Part shown: positions 1 through 13,053 of the stretch, piece by piece
Layout: the number at the start of each line of letters is the position of its first letter
Position numbering within the stretch: position 1 is the stretch's first letter
Source of the DNA: Bugula neritina
Lineage: Eukaryota; Bryozoa; Gymnolaemata; Cheilostomatida; Bugulidae
DNA: 64,000 nucleotides
Assembly: GCA_964035545.1 (NCBI GenBank)
Contig: OZ037765.1
Location: 23,252,004-23,316,003 of the forward strand
Direction of reading: 5' to 3'
Notes under the pieces: model-generated
Told to the model about the DNA's origin: nothing
The model's input: the letters and a program-made list of their open reading frames with translations, nothing else
Database searches by the model: none
Position numbers and translations under genes: made by a program

Positions 1-213
1 ATGAACAAGTTACATGAAAAAACAATTTCTTTATGGTAACAATGTTTTAATGCTAGCAAAATAATTTTTCCAGTTTAACATGCCTAATCTGTTGAGTCTA
101 CTGTTTTGCTGGAATTGCACTTGCATGTTGTAGTATATATAGTTTATTCAGCTGATATTTTCTCACATGTAGCTGTGAAAGTTTGTGTAGTAAATATACC
201 ATTGCTTAAACAG

Positions 214-1607
214 GAGCTACGTGAACCAGCCAGACTTTCTCAAGACCTACCTCAATCCTCTGTATGAACCCAACTCTGATGTCATATTTCCTTCTGTTGC
301 CCCACAATCTTTGGTACGTCATGTTTCAAATTGGTAATATAGAGACAGCTTATTGCTGAAACTTTATTTTAATCTTTTAATCTTACCTGTAGCACCAGGT
401 GTATAAATTGACATTACGCTATTTTATAGTGTCTGTGGAAGCGGCTATACATGAGGCATCAATTGGATTTGTCTTCTCACACAGAAATGTGGGAGAGAAT
501 TAAATTTACTAAGGAAAACAACTTGGCACTACAACTCCGAACGAGTCGTCTGAGAAGGTATTATACACAATGGTTACGTGCTTCCATTATGTTCAGCTGC
601 CTTCAACATGGCAATGATGTTTTCTGTGTTAAAAACTGAACGCGTAAAGCTATCATTTTTAATGCAAATACTTGAAGCTAATTGCAATTGGTTTTAATTC
701 TAAGCTTTATCTGCTGTAGTTGGTTGGTTTTTCTCGTCTTAATTTTTTACATAAACAATCGCTGTGTGAGAAGACTCGAGAACATACTAAATAATTGTGA
801 TACCATGCTGTTAATTTATTCAATGCTTATTTGTTGTGAGGTTTAACATAGTATCTGCCCTACATCAAGTCAATGAAATGAATAGAATTATAAAATATTA
901 CCCTAGATGCAAAACTTACAAATGATAGGGCAGTAATAAAGCTGAATTTATAGGCTGTGTGGATTATGGTTGAGCAATGCTTTAGAAGTGAAACGAAAAT
1001 CTCAATTGACCAAAAAGTTGAAAGACTAACTCTTTCTGAAAACAATGACATGTCATAAATCACCTCTTGTTTATTTTGCTACACGCATTTAGAATATTGA
1101 AAACTCTCCAGTGTAAAGAATTATAATACGTTCCATGCGTAAACTGTATTATAAAATTCACCCCTACACATAATTCGTTATGATCTAAGGAAAAGTGAAA
1201 GCACATAGTTCTATAATTAAAAGGCTAATAAATTATTATATGCTTGATCTACAATATTTTTGATGATAATTTGTTTAATATTTTCAAAATTAAAATTAAA
1301 CAATTCTAAGGAAATTTAATTATAATAAATACACAGCATTCGCCCTATGAACTAATTAGTCGATAGATAATTTGTAATTTACACACAAGTACATCTGTAC
1401 TAAATTTTCATGCTATTTTTTGCCTAGTGCAAAATACTAGTGGTGAGCTTTCTTCACATCTAATGTGTTCCTACTCCTTCACATTAACATGTCTTTTGAT
1501 GTAATCATAAAATTTCTTCCTAAAGGCAAATTGATGCTCTGAGTAAAGAGTTGCAAGAGGAGGGAATTTCTATACACGATGCTCTTGTTAGAAGTACCGG
1601 CGAATAA
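214..1607 (+). CDS. 3' end of an unrecognised gene (three visible exons)
   Basis: Three exons join in frame by GT/AG sites: 214-313, 430-557 and 1526-1607, ending in TAA at 1605. They encode about 103 residues and the upstream part lies outside the window. The first exon reads SYVNQPDFLKTYLNPLYEPN and is rich in aromatic and proline residues. The second and third (RLRRQIDALSKELQEEG) look like a short amphipathic, probably coiled-coil helix, ending in VRSTGE. Each junction keeps phase (0, then 2), and codon content is even, so these are probably real exons. An AATAAA lies at 1670-1675, about 60 bases after the stop. I do not recognise the family. A role in a protein complex through the C-terminal helix is only a guess from its composition. 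The gene runs in the same direction as the SENP gene that starts about 1.1 kb downstream. Confidence 0.6.
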
Positions 1608-2726
1608 GTGTTTGCAGAGTTGTCTCCTCTCCATTGCCATTAAATTCAACTACTATTTAATTGGCACATAATAAATATCATATAGATTACCCTAAAATCT
1701 TTGTAATAATTCCACCTTTGTTGCCGTTATTTTGTTGTTGTTATATATGTTTAAATTATTACCAGCATTCACAAACATTTAATATTGCAATATTAGAACC
1801 AATGCATATTTATGCATGGTTGTATGTGACAAGATTTGTTTATAATTTTTGTTATTTTTATCAGATGTATGGACTAATCATTTTATGTCATAGACCTGTT
1901 GTATGAACTAACTATTGAAATCGATACAAAAGTTATCATACTTGATATGTGATGTTTTGCACCAGGTTTTTAACTTTTCCTTATAACTACTAAATCAATA
2001 TTTTTGTGAAATGAAAATATAATTGTTGTATTTTGATAAATATAGACCTTTAGTAGTGATATTTTTTACAACCTGGTTTATTGTAAACACGATATTTCTA
2101 CTATTATAGATTGTTTAAAAACGAGGCTGAGTGAAGAGATGTTGAATATATTTGTAATATAATATAATGGTGATACTAATAATTTTGCTATGAACTTCGT
2201 TTGTTCATAGCCAGGAATATGCAGCTAATAGGTAACACAGTTGAGATTGCCATTATGAAAACATTTAGTTATTTGGGCTTTTTGACAAGTTTTAATGAAC
2301 TGTGGGAGAACTGTCAGCTGAAAACTCATTCATGCTCAAGCAAGATGAAAATAATATAGATTTGTATCTAATTTGGAATTACTTGCCTTTTTTAAAATCT
2401 GTTTAATGAGTAAGCAACTTTAAAATAGTATCTTTCGTAGCAGTTTACAACATTGTATCGGTTGCATTATACAAAATTACGCCATTATGACATGTCATAA
2501 GTTAGGTGATCCCCCACTCTTCACAAGTGGAGGTGCGAATGTTGTCTCTTCGGAAATTTTCAATGTTAAAAATAGAACTGAAAATTAAAATGCGCTGATA
2601 ACACATTAGGAATTAATTACCTTCGACATTCTTATTGTAAAAGTTAATTTATTAAAGGTGTTATTGCAGTCTTCCTAAATGAGTATTGTTCATTTCTGTA
2701 TTTCAATTTTTACTTAAACTTTCTCT
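1608..2726. other. intergenic spacer
   Basis: It holds a candidate polyadenylation signal (AATAAA, 1670-1675) and otherwise AT-rich sequence with no convincing ORF. It should contain the promoter of the SENP-like gene, but I see no clear TATA box or CpG patch. Confidence 0.5.
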
Positions 2727-5700
2727 ATGCCAGATAAGCGTCCATATCCTTTAGGTCAGCCTAAAAAACGTCGCCTAACTGAATTGAAATCAGGGTAAGT
2801 TGAATAAATTTTCTCCACACTAATAGTACTAGTAGTAGTCCAGTATAAGTATTAGTATTACTAGTTCTAATGGTAGTCAAAATTTCAATGAAAATGATAA
2901 ATAGTACTGTTAGTGTGTTATCATTAGCATTATAAAATAAAAGCGCCTACTTCATACCAATTTACCATTACCTGAGCAGTGTCAGTGTGCTTGAAGTGAG
3001 TGACTGCTTGGTCTTGTAGTTGTACAGGACACTAACAGCAACAGTAACCTGCAAAACTAAAACTAACAGAAAATCAAAATATATAAAACTAATTAGTAAA
3101 TACTATTAGTATTATCACACTTACACTGTTATTAAAATTTAGCGTTGTTCATGTTGACATCTTCCCCTCGCAGCTAGATTAATTATCAAACTGCAACCTT
3201 CATGTAAGTTCTACAATCATAAAAAAAAAAGTTTATTTGTTCTCATAAACATGCTCCACCAAGCGCCTTGTATTTATCGGCAACAGTTGGTTAAATAATC
3301 ATTGGGGGGGGGGGGGGGGGGCAGTTGATGGCTAGAAAACTAAGAGACGGGTTAGGGATCATAGAAACTGCCAAATGAGTCAATGCAATATGATCCTAAT
3401 GGGCTGTGGCAGTCTGTATTCCATAGACAACTATATCATCGAATTATGTAGAAGAACCAGGCCTTAAAACTAGCAAATTAAAATTGCTTGCTTTTTATTA
3501 TGATACAAGTTTTAAATGTTGATAAATAATATATGATAACTTTTTGAAAAATTCAAATATGAGTACATTAAATTACTCAAATAATAAACAAATTTTTGTC
3601 GTTATTTTTTTAAATAAATTTTGATAGTGCACTTAATTGACTAGAGGGCTTTGTCCATACTTTAGCCACAATCTCGATAGGTAAAAACACTATGTCAAAG
3701 TCGAGTTTCTACTTAGTATTAGCATTTGATCTGCAGTGGAAACGGTTATGCCATTATCACTTTAATATAACCGTCGAAAAAATTGGTAGTTGATTACTTT
3801 AAATTTTTGGAGTAGAGTTGTGCTCTCTATAATAGTTTAAATTTGATTATAAAATGTTGTTTATTTTTAGATGCAGTAATGACGATTTCGATAGTGACAT
3901 AATTGACGTAACTCCTGTAAAACAACGGAGAAAAGAAGTTCCATCAGTTGTTAATAATTTCAGCAACTTTTTTAAAAGCATTGGCGAATGGTTTAAGAGA
4001 ACTAGTCAACACAACACTAGACTTTTTGGAGTTTTACCAGAAAGCAACAGTGCTGAAGCAGCCATAGCTCATGGTGGTCAGGTATAATCATTAACATATG
4101 ATGTTGCATACAGCTTTTAATTATTATTACTTCTTCTTGGAAATTGACTTTTTAAAATTATAAATATAGTTGTATGAATCACTATCCATTTGGTGCGCTT
4201 CAACATTAAGAAATTTATTAATTGAACAGTTTTCAATATTTTGATCTGACTCTTCTATTAAATTGGACAATTGTTAAACATAGTTTTGATAGACATTTTT
4301 CACATGCTAAATTTTAATAATAGTTCATTGTTTTCATTGTAAATTCAACTTTAAAAAAAAGAAATTGACCAATATTATGCTATTTTTTAGTATTTAGCTG
4401 ATGCTAGTACTGACAAGTTCATGCCTACTCTGAAAACCAATGGAAACGGTAGTCAAGTTATGCAGAGCGGTCACAATATTTCACAGGCTGCGGGTATGCA
4501 ATCTCTATATATGGTATTCTCATCTCATATGTTTGTTTTATATGCAGAAGTATTAACATGTTATAATATCATGTATTTTGTAATCTAAAAAATACTTTGA
4601 TTTGCTTGCATTTAAAGTTTTGAATATTTCATCACTTTTAGCTGTATTTGCTAATGGATACGGGCGCTACGAAGAATCATTAGCCTCCAATACAACCATT
4701 GGCAAAGAATCAGTTATGTTGCCATCAATATCTGAAAATATGTGAGTACAAATATCTTCACTTACTCTCTTTTTTCTGTCACAGTTTTCTGTCCGGCCTG
4801 CTGCTCATTTTCATACCTTCACAAGATTATAAATGGAAACTATTTATGTAGGTCTAACAAATGTAAAGATGGCAAGTATAACCAAAATACCTTGATGAAC
4901 TATGGTTTACCAGAAAGTTCAACCATGGGCCACAGGTTTGTAGAGCTTTTTTCATACATATATGTTTAGTCACATGTGCGAATGTTGAAAGCTGCTAGGT
5001 TTTATGATATAAACATTATATAGAATTTATTTCGATATCATTCAAGGTTAGTATATTGATATTAAATAGTTTCGTCAGTTGTACTTTTAGTCTATTCCAT
5101 GCAGAACTTCTCATTTATTTTTCATTTTGATGGAATAATGTCATTAATTTTTTCTGACTGAGTTGTGTTTCTGAAAACTTTTTGAATTTAGGAATGAATT
5201 ACAAAGCTTCTAGCGCATTTAATATCTGTTAATTTTATTTCTTGGTGCAGCTTTGAGCCAGAAGAGCAGATAAATGGTGCACTACATCAGAGTTACATAG
5301 AGCAGGCTGCCAAGAGAAGTGGTGATACCAGCAGAGTTGGTGCGGACAGCTCTGCTCTCAACTCCTCTGTCTATGATAAACATTATAATGATGTCAATCC
5401 TCTTTTCCCAATGTTCAACTTTAATAAAGTTACTAGTAATAAAACTGACAAACAGGTGAGTGTTTATGTAGCATCTGCTGGAATCTATACCTGTATGTAT
5501 TGATGCGCAAATTGTAAAAAAAAGTTTCATGATAATAATATTGTAGTTTATAAGGGTTATAATACAGTCATCATTGGTTCTGATACATTGAAATTATATA
5601 GTTTTACTCCCTTTTGAATTGCTATTGTTATGTAGATCTCATTTGACTTGGAAGAGAAGGAAAGATACCGGAGGTTATTGGAACAATATACTGTGAAAGA

Positions 5701-8700
5701 TGAGGCAGCATCTCCAAACACCATTGCTGAGATTCGGCGCAGTTCTTCAGCCTATCTCGCCACTCATCCAGGCACGCTCTCTGAAGCCCTATCCCGCGGT
5801 CAACAAATGTAGGTTTCTATTTTGTATTCTATTTCGATACATTGGTTTTTGAAATATTGATCACCATAGTAATAATACTTGCAAAATGTATGTACTTAGT
5901 CAGTACCTTTCCTTATGCTGCAACAACTACATTTATATGACCTATTGTTGTTGAATATTAAGTAAAATATTTTCTTGATTTTCTAATTTTAGAAGAAAAA
6001 AGTTCAACATTCGACCACGGCTTCCTCTACAAGACCAGCGACATAGTTTCAATAGTTTGTCTCCAGAAATTGATGTCTTCCCCAGCACACGACTAGAATT
6101 TTCACGTCTAAATGATACTAGAAAGAAAGAAGGTCCCACCAGCACTCCACGAAAACAAAGTTGGTGAAAGCTTGCATGTAGTTTAGTACAGTGTATTTTC
6201 TAGTATATACTCAATAGTCAGGATTAGTATACATGTACATATTCTACAGCTAAAGAAATTTTGTGACGTTCAATATCAAACTCACATGTATTCATTTAGT
6301 TCTGATTAATTTACTTTCCATGTGTGTTTATTTGTTTCTGCAATTAATATGCACATATTTTATTGGACATGCACTCGCAAACATAGCTATCCTGTTGAAT
6401 GTGTGAAGCAGAATGTGTCATATTATAGTTTTTATGCCACCTTGCAAATTGTATTCTTAGAAAGTTTGAGCCGTATTAAACTGTGTCGAAAGATATCATT
6501 CTGGTCTTGCTTAGTCTTGCATAATGTGATACTTATGCTCTCCTATATTGGGATTAAATTTTCTGGTCACAGTCGATCCAGCTTTCTAATGGTATAAGAA
6601 ACTGCCAAATACCACGCAAATAATACCTTCTGCTTTTGTAGCCAAAACTCACAGTGTGCAGCCCACAGTCACTCAGCCATCCGAGATCGCTAAGAAATGT
6701 GATCACCTAGTCAAAAAAATGGAAGAATTGTAAGATCTTTTTCTACTGCACCCAAGTTTATATTTTCATGTTTCTCTGTTCAATATACTCATGTTATGTA
6801 ACTTAATTTCAACATTCAAATTGTAGAAAGGTGCGAAGTTTAGCTAGGCTGGCCGAACAGAAGCAACTCAAGGCTGAAGAAATCAAGCTCGCGCAGTGGG
6901 AGAAACTGGTAAGAATTCTGTAATAGCTCATTAACATTATATTCACCTGTGTGATTTGAGCGTCCATCATTCTACTTGTTTATAACATCATTGTTTTATG
7001 TTAGAGAGCTGAAGAAGATGATCATCTGGAAAAGATGGTGCAACAAAGACTTAAACTTAGTGCTAAGGTTATCCTTGAGGATTTGCCTCCACCTGATGTA
7101 GAAGAATTTGATGAGTTTCCAGGTTTGTTTCACACTCATGCATATATGTTCTCTTTGTAAACATTTCCCGGCGACAGTATATACCATTTTTTAGTTTTGA
7201 CTTGAAATGTTTGCAGTCTATCTATAAAGGCTACTTTGAATGAGTTTTATTTGATGGTATGCAGATATTGAGTTTAGTTCTTTAATCTAGACGTTTTCAT
7301 AATACCACATGATACTGCATTTTTGACACATTCCCCGATTTTGTGTTTTCCAGTCTTTCTAGACTTCACAAACACAATGGTTGCATGACTGACTAGACTA
7401 GAAATATATTCCTCTCAGCCTGTCAGTATTTACAAATATTATTTTTAGAATTAAGTGAAGAAGCAGAGATGGCAGTAGCAAAAGCGTGGCAAGGGAGGCC
7501 TGACAACATTCTCTCCGAGGCTTTCAGAATGCGAATAAAAGGAGCCGATTTACGTACTTTGAGCTCTTTGGAGTGGCTCAACGATGAGGTTAGAGAACGT
7601 TTTCATAGTTACATCACAAGTCAACTGTGTAGAGTTAATAGACTCTTTTCAGAGGTCCTGATATCCCCTTTACAATTGAGAGTTGTGTCCTCCCAAAGTG
7701 AATAGATTGACCTTTGTAGAGCAAACTCATTAAAAATTTAAAGTTTGGCTGTTACTTAAAACTCTAATTATGTTATATAATTGTTCTTTTAGGGAGTAGA
7801 TATTTTGGTATAAGCACTTATATTAGCAGCTCAAAAAAATTTAAAATTATTGCTTCATGAAGCGCATTTTTGTGGTTTTGGTTACTGGGCAATGCTGAAG
7901 TGGCGCTTCAGCATTGCTCAACAACCAAAACCACAAAAATGCGTTTAATTTTATTTTGTTTAACAATTTTAATTTTGAGAGGACACAACTCTTAATTGCA
8001 AGGGGAATATTGGGGACCTATAAAACGGGTCTATTGTTGGGCCCTATAATACCAGTCATACTCACTACCAGTCATACTCACTACCAGTCCTACCCACTAC
8101 CAGTCATACTCATTACCACTCATACTCACTACCAGTCATACTCACTACCAGTCATACTGATTACCAGTCATACTCACTACCAGTCATACTGATTACCAGT
8201 CATACCCACTACCAGTCATTCTCACTAATACATGCGCACTTTCATTTATTATGTAAACTAGTAAGTTTGTTCAGCTAACTCTAGCTTTGTTAACCTTTGC
8301 AGTATGAGATGCCCAGGTGTTGCGCTGTTCCTAAAACTAATATTCACAAAACTAAATTTAAATGTGGCATGTCTATAGTGAGGTTCAACTGGTGATGTAA
8401 TCACAGTGACTAAATGGCTCACTCTTTAATAAGCAAATTTAGTGCTGTAAATGTTTGAACTGTTGGCATGCTATGTTCTTCATGTTGAAATAATAAAACT
8501 AGGTTTGTGATTAATGAATCAAGGAATAGTTGAAAAAAACATTAAATTAGCTAGCATCTACTGAGAGGATTTCTATTTTCATATCTTCTATTTTTAGATT
8601 ATAAACTTTTATTTTAATCTCATACAAGAAAGAAGTGGAAACAATAACTTGCCGTCCGTCCATGTTTTCAACACCTTCTTTTACCCTAAAGTTTTGAAAG

Positions 8701-9799
8701 AAGGCCATAAAGGGGTTCGTAGATGGACTAAGCAGGTTGATTTGTTTAGTAAGGACATTATACTCGTCCCTGTTCATCTTGGAGTGCACTGGTGCTTGGC
8801 TGTAAGTTTTTCTGAGCTTCAAAATGTTATTCTAAATGTGTGTGGGCTTTTAAAACTTGTTTTTATTTCAGGCTAAAATATTTTATTCATCAATGTTTAT
8901 TTTTCAATCTTGTTATTTAGTGTTTAAGTAAAAGCATTTCACTGAAATAATGAAAACAATGATTTAATTTTGTTGGAAAGTAGACTTGCATTTCATGCGC
9001 CAAGTTTCTTTTGCATGGCATGCTATATAAAAACTAATGCGTTGACAACCTACTTTAGTTTTCATCAACATTTTATATGTGCACACATTATATATCATAT
9101 GTTGAAATTATTTATTTTTGTTGACAGTGCATAAATTTAAGAAAAGGTTTGATTCAATATTTTGACTCAATGGGTGGAAGGAATCAACAGTGTCTAATGG
9201 CTCTTAGAAAGTATATTGAAGATGAGAGTATAGACAAGAAAAAACAAACCCTCGACACTTCTCAATGGGTTTTAGAGTGTGTCCAGGTAGTTATTCATAT
9301 AATCCTTCATCAGGGAGGGGTTGTATATTCTTCAACTTGTGCAAGAGCACCATTATCTGAAGCTGCTGTCATGATGCAACTCATTTTCTCATACAGCTCC
9401 TTTTCACATATTTTTCTTTTTTGTCCAGATGTCATCTATCTACTTTATGACCATTTTCTAATATTTCTGACCACATATCCCTACATATCTATACCCAATT
9501 ACTTGCTCAAGGAAATACCGATTGCCACAATATAATGATGTATTTCTAGGGTATTCCACAGCAAATGAATGGAAGCGATTGCGGAGTGTTTGCCTGTAAA
9601 TTCGCAGAATATCTGAGTCGGGATGCTGACTTTACATTTGGACAGGTAACCATCTCACAGTCGCTCACTTCACTTTGATATTGTTTAAAAGTACCATGTA
9701 TTTATTCCCTTATACTATTTTGCATTTTGTTTTTAGGAGCACATGCCATATTTCCGGAAAAGAATGGTTTATGAAATTCTAACCAAAAAGTTGCTCTAA
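2727..9799 (+). CDS. SENP1: SENP1/SENP2-like SUMO-specific cysteine protease
   Basis: Sixteen exons join with consistent phase: 2727-2794, 3871-4081, 4391-4493, 4642-4741, 4852-4935, 5251-5455, 5636-5808, 5993-6159, 6642-6729, 6827-6908, 7005-7122, 7449-7588, 8598-8801, 9128-9286, 9550-9645, 9737-9799. They total 2061 nt (686 aa), close to human SENP1 (about 644 aa). The last five exons, from about residue 467, form the peptidase C48 domain. Its catalytic residues are His577 (HLGVHW), Asp594 (YFDSMGG) and Cys645 (NGSDCGVF), with oxyanion Gln639 (PQQMNGSDC). The N-terminal half is low-complexity with a basic PKKRR nuclear-localisation motif near residue 13 and a charged helical region before the protease domain. 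The family processes SUMO precursors and removes SUMO from nuclear targets. The start is uncertain: the ATG at 2727 sits inside a pyrimidine stretch ending CCAG, so it could instead be intronic before an acceptor, with a further exon upstream. Confidence 0.93.
3304..3321 (+). repeat. poly-G homopolymer run
   Basis: Eighteen consecutive G residues in intron 1 of the SENP-like gene. The length may be affected by sequencing slippage. Such a run can form G-quadruplex structures on the non-template strand. Confidence 0.85.
7863..7943. repeat. near-perfect 38-bp inverted repeat (hairpin) in SENP intron 12
   Basis: Arms at 7863-7900 and 7906-7943 are complementary at about 36 of 38 positions, with a 5-base loop (TGGCG). 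The outer ends read CGCATTTTTGTGG and its complement. It lies in the 1-kb intron between the exons ending 7588 and starting 8598. It may be a tiny MITE or foldback remnant; I see no clear target duplication. Confidence 0.85.
8050..8226 (+). repeat. 16-bp minisatellite
   Basis: About eleven tandem copies of a unit close to ACCAGTCATACTCACT, with point variants (CCTACC, GATT). It sits about 110 bases after the hairpin in the same SENP intron. It is read as an open frame but shows only repetition, so it is not coding. Confidence 0.9.
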
Positions 9800-10129
9800 T
9801 AGCCAATGTTTTACAATGTATAGTTAACTCAGCCCCAATCATATTATACTGCATGTTGAGGCTGCAACATTTCATTAGTGTCGCTGAGCGTTACTTTTAG
9901 TGCTTACAGCTACAAGCGGAAATCTTACAACGTTATAACACTTTGGTGGCAACTAGCCATTGCTATATCATGTAATTATATTTATTTACGAAACATTTAA
10001 CAAGATGAAGCTTTCTTTCCATTGTACATAGTTATAAATTGGCATTAGAAATATTGTACAGCATTAGCTTATTTTACACTCATCACAGTTAAATAGTTAC
10101 TAATTTGCTCTGATATTTTTATACCAAAT

Positions 10130-10139
10130 AATAAATAAA
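10130..10139 (+). terminator. polyadenylation signals for the SENP-like gene
   Basis: Two overlapping AATAAA hexamers lie about 330 bases after the SENP stop codon. No other AATAAA was noticed between the stop and this point. Confidence 0.5.
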
Positions 10140-10573
10140 TTCTGTTGATTATTCATAAAATTTTAGCATGGCGCACATTTCTTCATCACATGACTTGTAT
10201 TAGTTACATGCAGACTATACATGTGACTCAACATGTTAGACCTCTAAATAATCTCCATACATCTACACACTAATACCAAGTAGAAATAAAGCCATATTAT
10301 TACTTGCTATCTTAGCAATGTTCTATATATTAAAATATAACTTGCATTTTTTTCTAACCACTTGTAAAAGCACAATAATGACATCAGCTAATATAATATA
10401 GTATTTGAGAAAACAGTTAGCGGCAGTCATTGATCTTTCTATAGTACTCTAGGTATAGGATTTGTGATGACGACAACTATTAATACATCGTGAAAATTAC
10501 AAGATCTGTGTGGGGAGGGTAGAAATCAATAATATTACATATTAATGGATATAATAGCACAATGAGCTGGATG

Positions 10574-13053
10574 TTACTCCATATCACTGTTATCACTGGA
10601 TGAACTAATAATGTCGTCTTCATTGGGTAACACAGCTGTTGGCACACTCTTCATACTTTGCTTGCAGTTCTTCAACAATCTCTGTCTAGCGGCTTTAGCC
10701 TGGCGGAAAACATTGCAGCTGTTAGTTGTTTATGCAATATAACAGGAGACTTAGCTTGAAGCATATCAATACAGACTAGTAACCTGACTATCCAGTTTCA
10801 TTCACCCAACAATGACTGGATGAAATTGATTTTCAAGCTTTTTCATGATTCCTTTTAAATGTAAAATCTTATTACGAAGTTCGTTTTAGGATAAATGAAA
10901 TGTCAACAGTTGGAAACGAAAAGTTTTTTTTTCAATATGATATGGTACAGTATAAGTTCAGGAATAACGCATAAACCCTGTAGAATTGTGTACCCACCTC
11001 TTGCATGATGTACTGAAGCTGAGCTGGATCCTGCTCGGGGATTCCATCGTCCTCATCAGATTCTTCATTTTCCTTCCATCCCAACTCTTGTAGAAACCTG
11101 TGAAACAATGTGCATGTTGTAGGGCATATAATGCAAGCTGATGAAATATCTGTTTGGGCAAAGAACAATCACGATTCAAGTTCTATGAGACCTATTTATT
11201 GCCTACATACTGAAATTCTTGTAATTGTCAGTCTATTTCGCATAAACTTAGCCACAATTAATTACTGCAATAATGCAGACGTACTTTTTTTCCTTGTCTA
11301 AAGAGCTGGAAAGATTAGAAAGAGTTGAAGGGCCGGTTGGTGAGTTTAGCCCATCATTTTCTTTGCCAGGTATTGTTGATGCAGTCACACTACTAGAAGT
11401 ACTTGTGACGCTGCCATTACTTATAGGTATGACATTACTGCGCTTAACCGGTTTGACTTGAGCTCTGTATACATTCTTTCCACTCATTTTGCTTGTTAAT
11501 ACTGTAAGTATGAAAGGTATATATGAATGGTCTCATTCAGAAGTCTAATAACTAGGGTAAAGATTAAAACGAGCAAAATAACATAAGAAACTTAAATAAA
11601 ATTTCTAGTGAAGTTTTTGAAAGAAGTGGACACTTAAATATTATATTTTTAATGTGTCTACAGCATATAATTTTTGTGATTTGTATGTATATATAATGCT
11701 TATAGCAAAATGTACATAACAAACTAGAGTTAGAAGTATGTAGGAAGTGATAAAGGGAACACAATAACAATGCTTCATCTTCAATAGATGTCATTATTAA
11801 AAAAATTAAAGGGCTGCAACAAGAGAAAATAAGAAAATACTTTTATAGTTATTTGAAAAAAAGGAGAAGACAACTTACAATTATCAGCCTGGGAGTTGGC
11901 GGTACTTTTGATCGAGTCATTTTTAGCACGAGCTTGGATTCTCCATTGAGCAGTTTTAGTGGCGTGATTAGAGTGAGGGGCAGCTGCTGAGGGGCCACTG
12001 CGTAGAACTGGGAAATCTTCTTCCAGCGGAGGGTTGACGGTGCCCGCAGTGCTAGTGCCAGCCTGACTCCTCGCTAAGATGTCATTATAGCTACCAGTTG
12101 ACTGTAAATATCAACAACATCTAACACGTCACTAGTTAATATAATCTTTGAAAATTATTCAATTTTGAAAGATGATCCTTGAGAGTTCAAAATTCCTGAG
12201 TCATAGAAGCAGTCCTAAATTATAAAGACAAGAATTACAAAACTAAATTATTCCGTTATACAAGCAAAAGACAGCTATAAACCTCTAGAACGACATTTAC
12301 CACCCTTAGTAGTGACCAATCATTCAATTTCTTTTTGACTACCTAGGAATTATGAGTTTCAGGAACTGCCTTTTACTAAGCATTAAAATAAGGAGACAGT
12401 TAGCAAGCTTGCTATATTCAGCTTTCTTTTATCAGATGGTACATCTCAGCTTTGGTGACTAACAACAGTTATTGTCATTTGGTACTTACTTGAGATCTTT
12501 GTACATGTGGTGCGTTCTGTTGTGTAACTGGACCAGAAGGAGAACTTCTACTGTGGTAACTATTATATGAATTTAGCTGAGGTCTACCAGGTCTGTAGTG
12601 GTGCGTGTGCCCACTGCCCGCAGGCGAGTGTGGTTGAGAAGATGCTATATGACTACTGGAGTGATAGCTATTGGTGGAGTTGGACTGCTGATGGCCAATA
12701 CCTAAGCTTTGCGAGTGATAAGGTGGAGTGGACGAACTTCCACTGCTACTAATACTATTAGTGTTCACTGAAAGCGGATTACTATGTCTTGGGTGTACAG
12801 GGTGGTTTGAGCCGTTGCTGTTATTATAAGAATTGTCTGCTTTTCTGATCTAGAATAAAATGATTTTTTTCGTGAGTAAAAATAGCACTAATGCAAATTA
12901 ATATAAAATACCATTTAAATTACTAAAAACTCCAATCCAAAGGTTTTTCCAGCAACTTATACTAATCTAAAAGTGGAACGCTACCTGAGTCTGCTCTGGA
13001 AGCTTCAGCCAAGAGGGTGCAAAGTCAATGGATCTGTTTGGTGGATGTGCCAT
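10574..13053 (-). CDS. GPBP1: vasculin / GC-rich promoter-binding protein 1-like
   Basis: Six minus-strand exons join in frame: 13053-12985, 12849-12490, 12101-11879, 11501-11285, 11097-10998, 10699-10574 (1095 nt, 364 aa). The start MAHPPNRSIDFAPSWLKLP matches the family's N-terminal DFAPxWL motif. A middle LEEDFPVL segment corresponds to the acidic DFP motif of vasculin. The C-terminal part reads KFLQELGWKENEESDEDDG, like the vasculin-domain (L)L-x-x-(M/L)GW acidic motif. The protein ends in a basic AARQRLLK stretch and a Ser/Asp-rich tail. Exon 2 is Ser/Asn/His-rich low complexity. It is shorter than human GPBP1 (about 473 aa). Known relatives are nuclear regulators that bind GC-rich promoters. 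The donor after exon 4 is taken as GTACGT (intron from 11284 downward), which keeps phase. Gene is convergent with SENP; the stops are 0.77 kb apart. Confidence 0.85.

Noticed and set aside
8050-8226. CRISPR-like direct repeat array
   Set aside because: The units are contiguous with no spacers, in a eukaryotic intron; it is a minisatellite.
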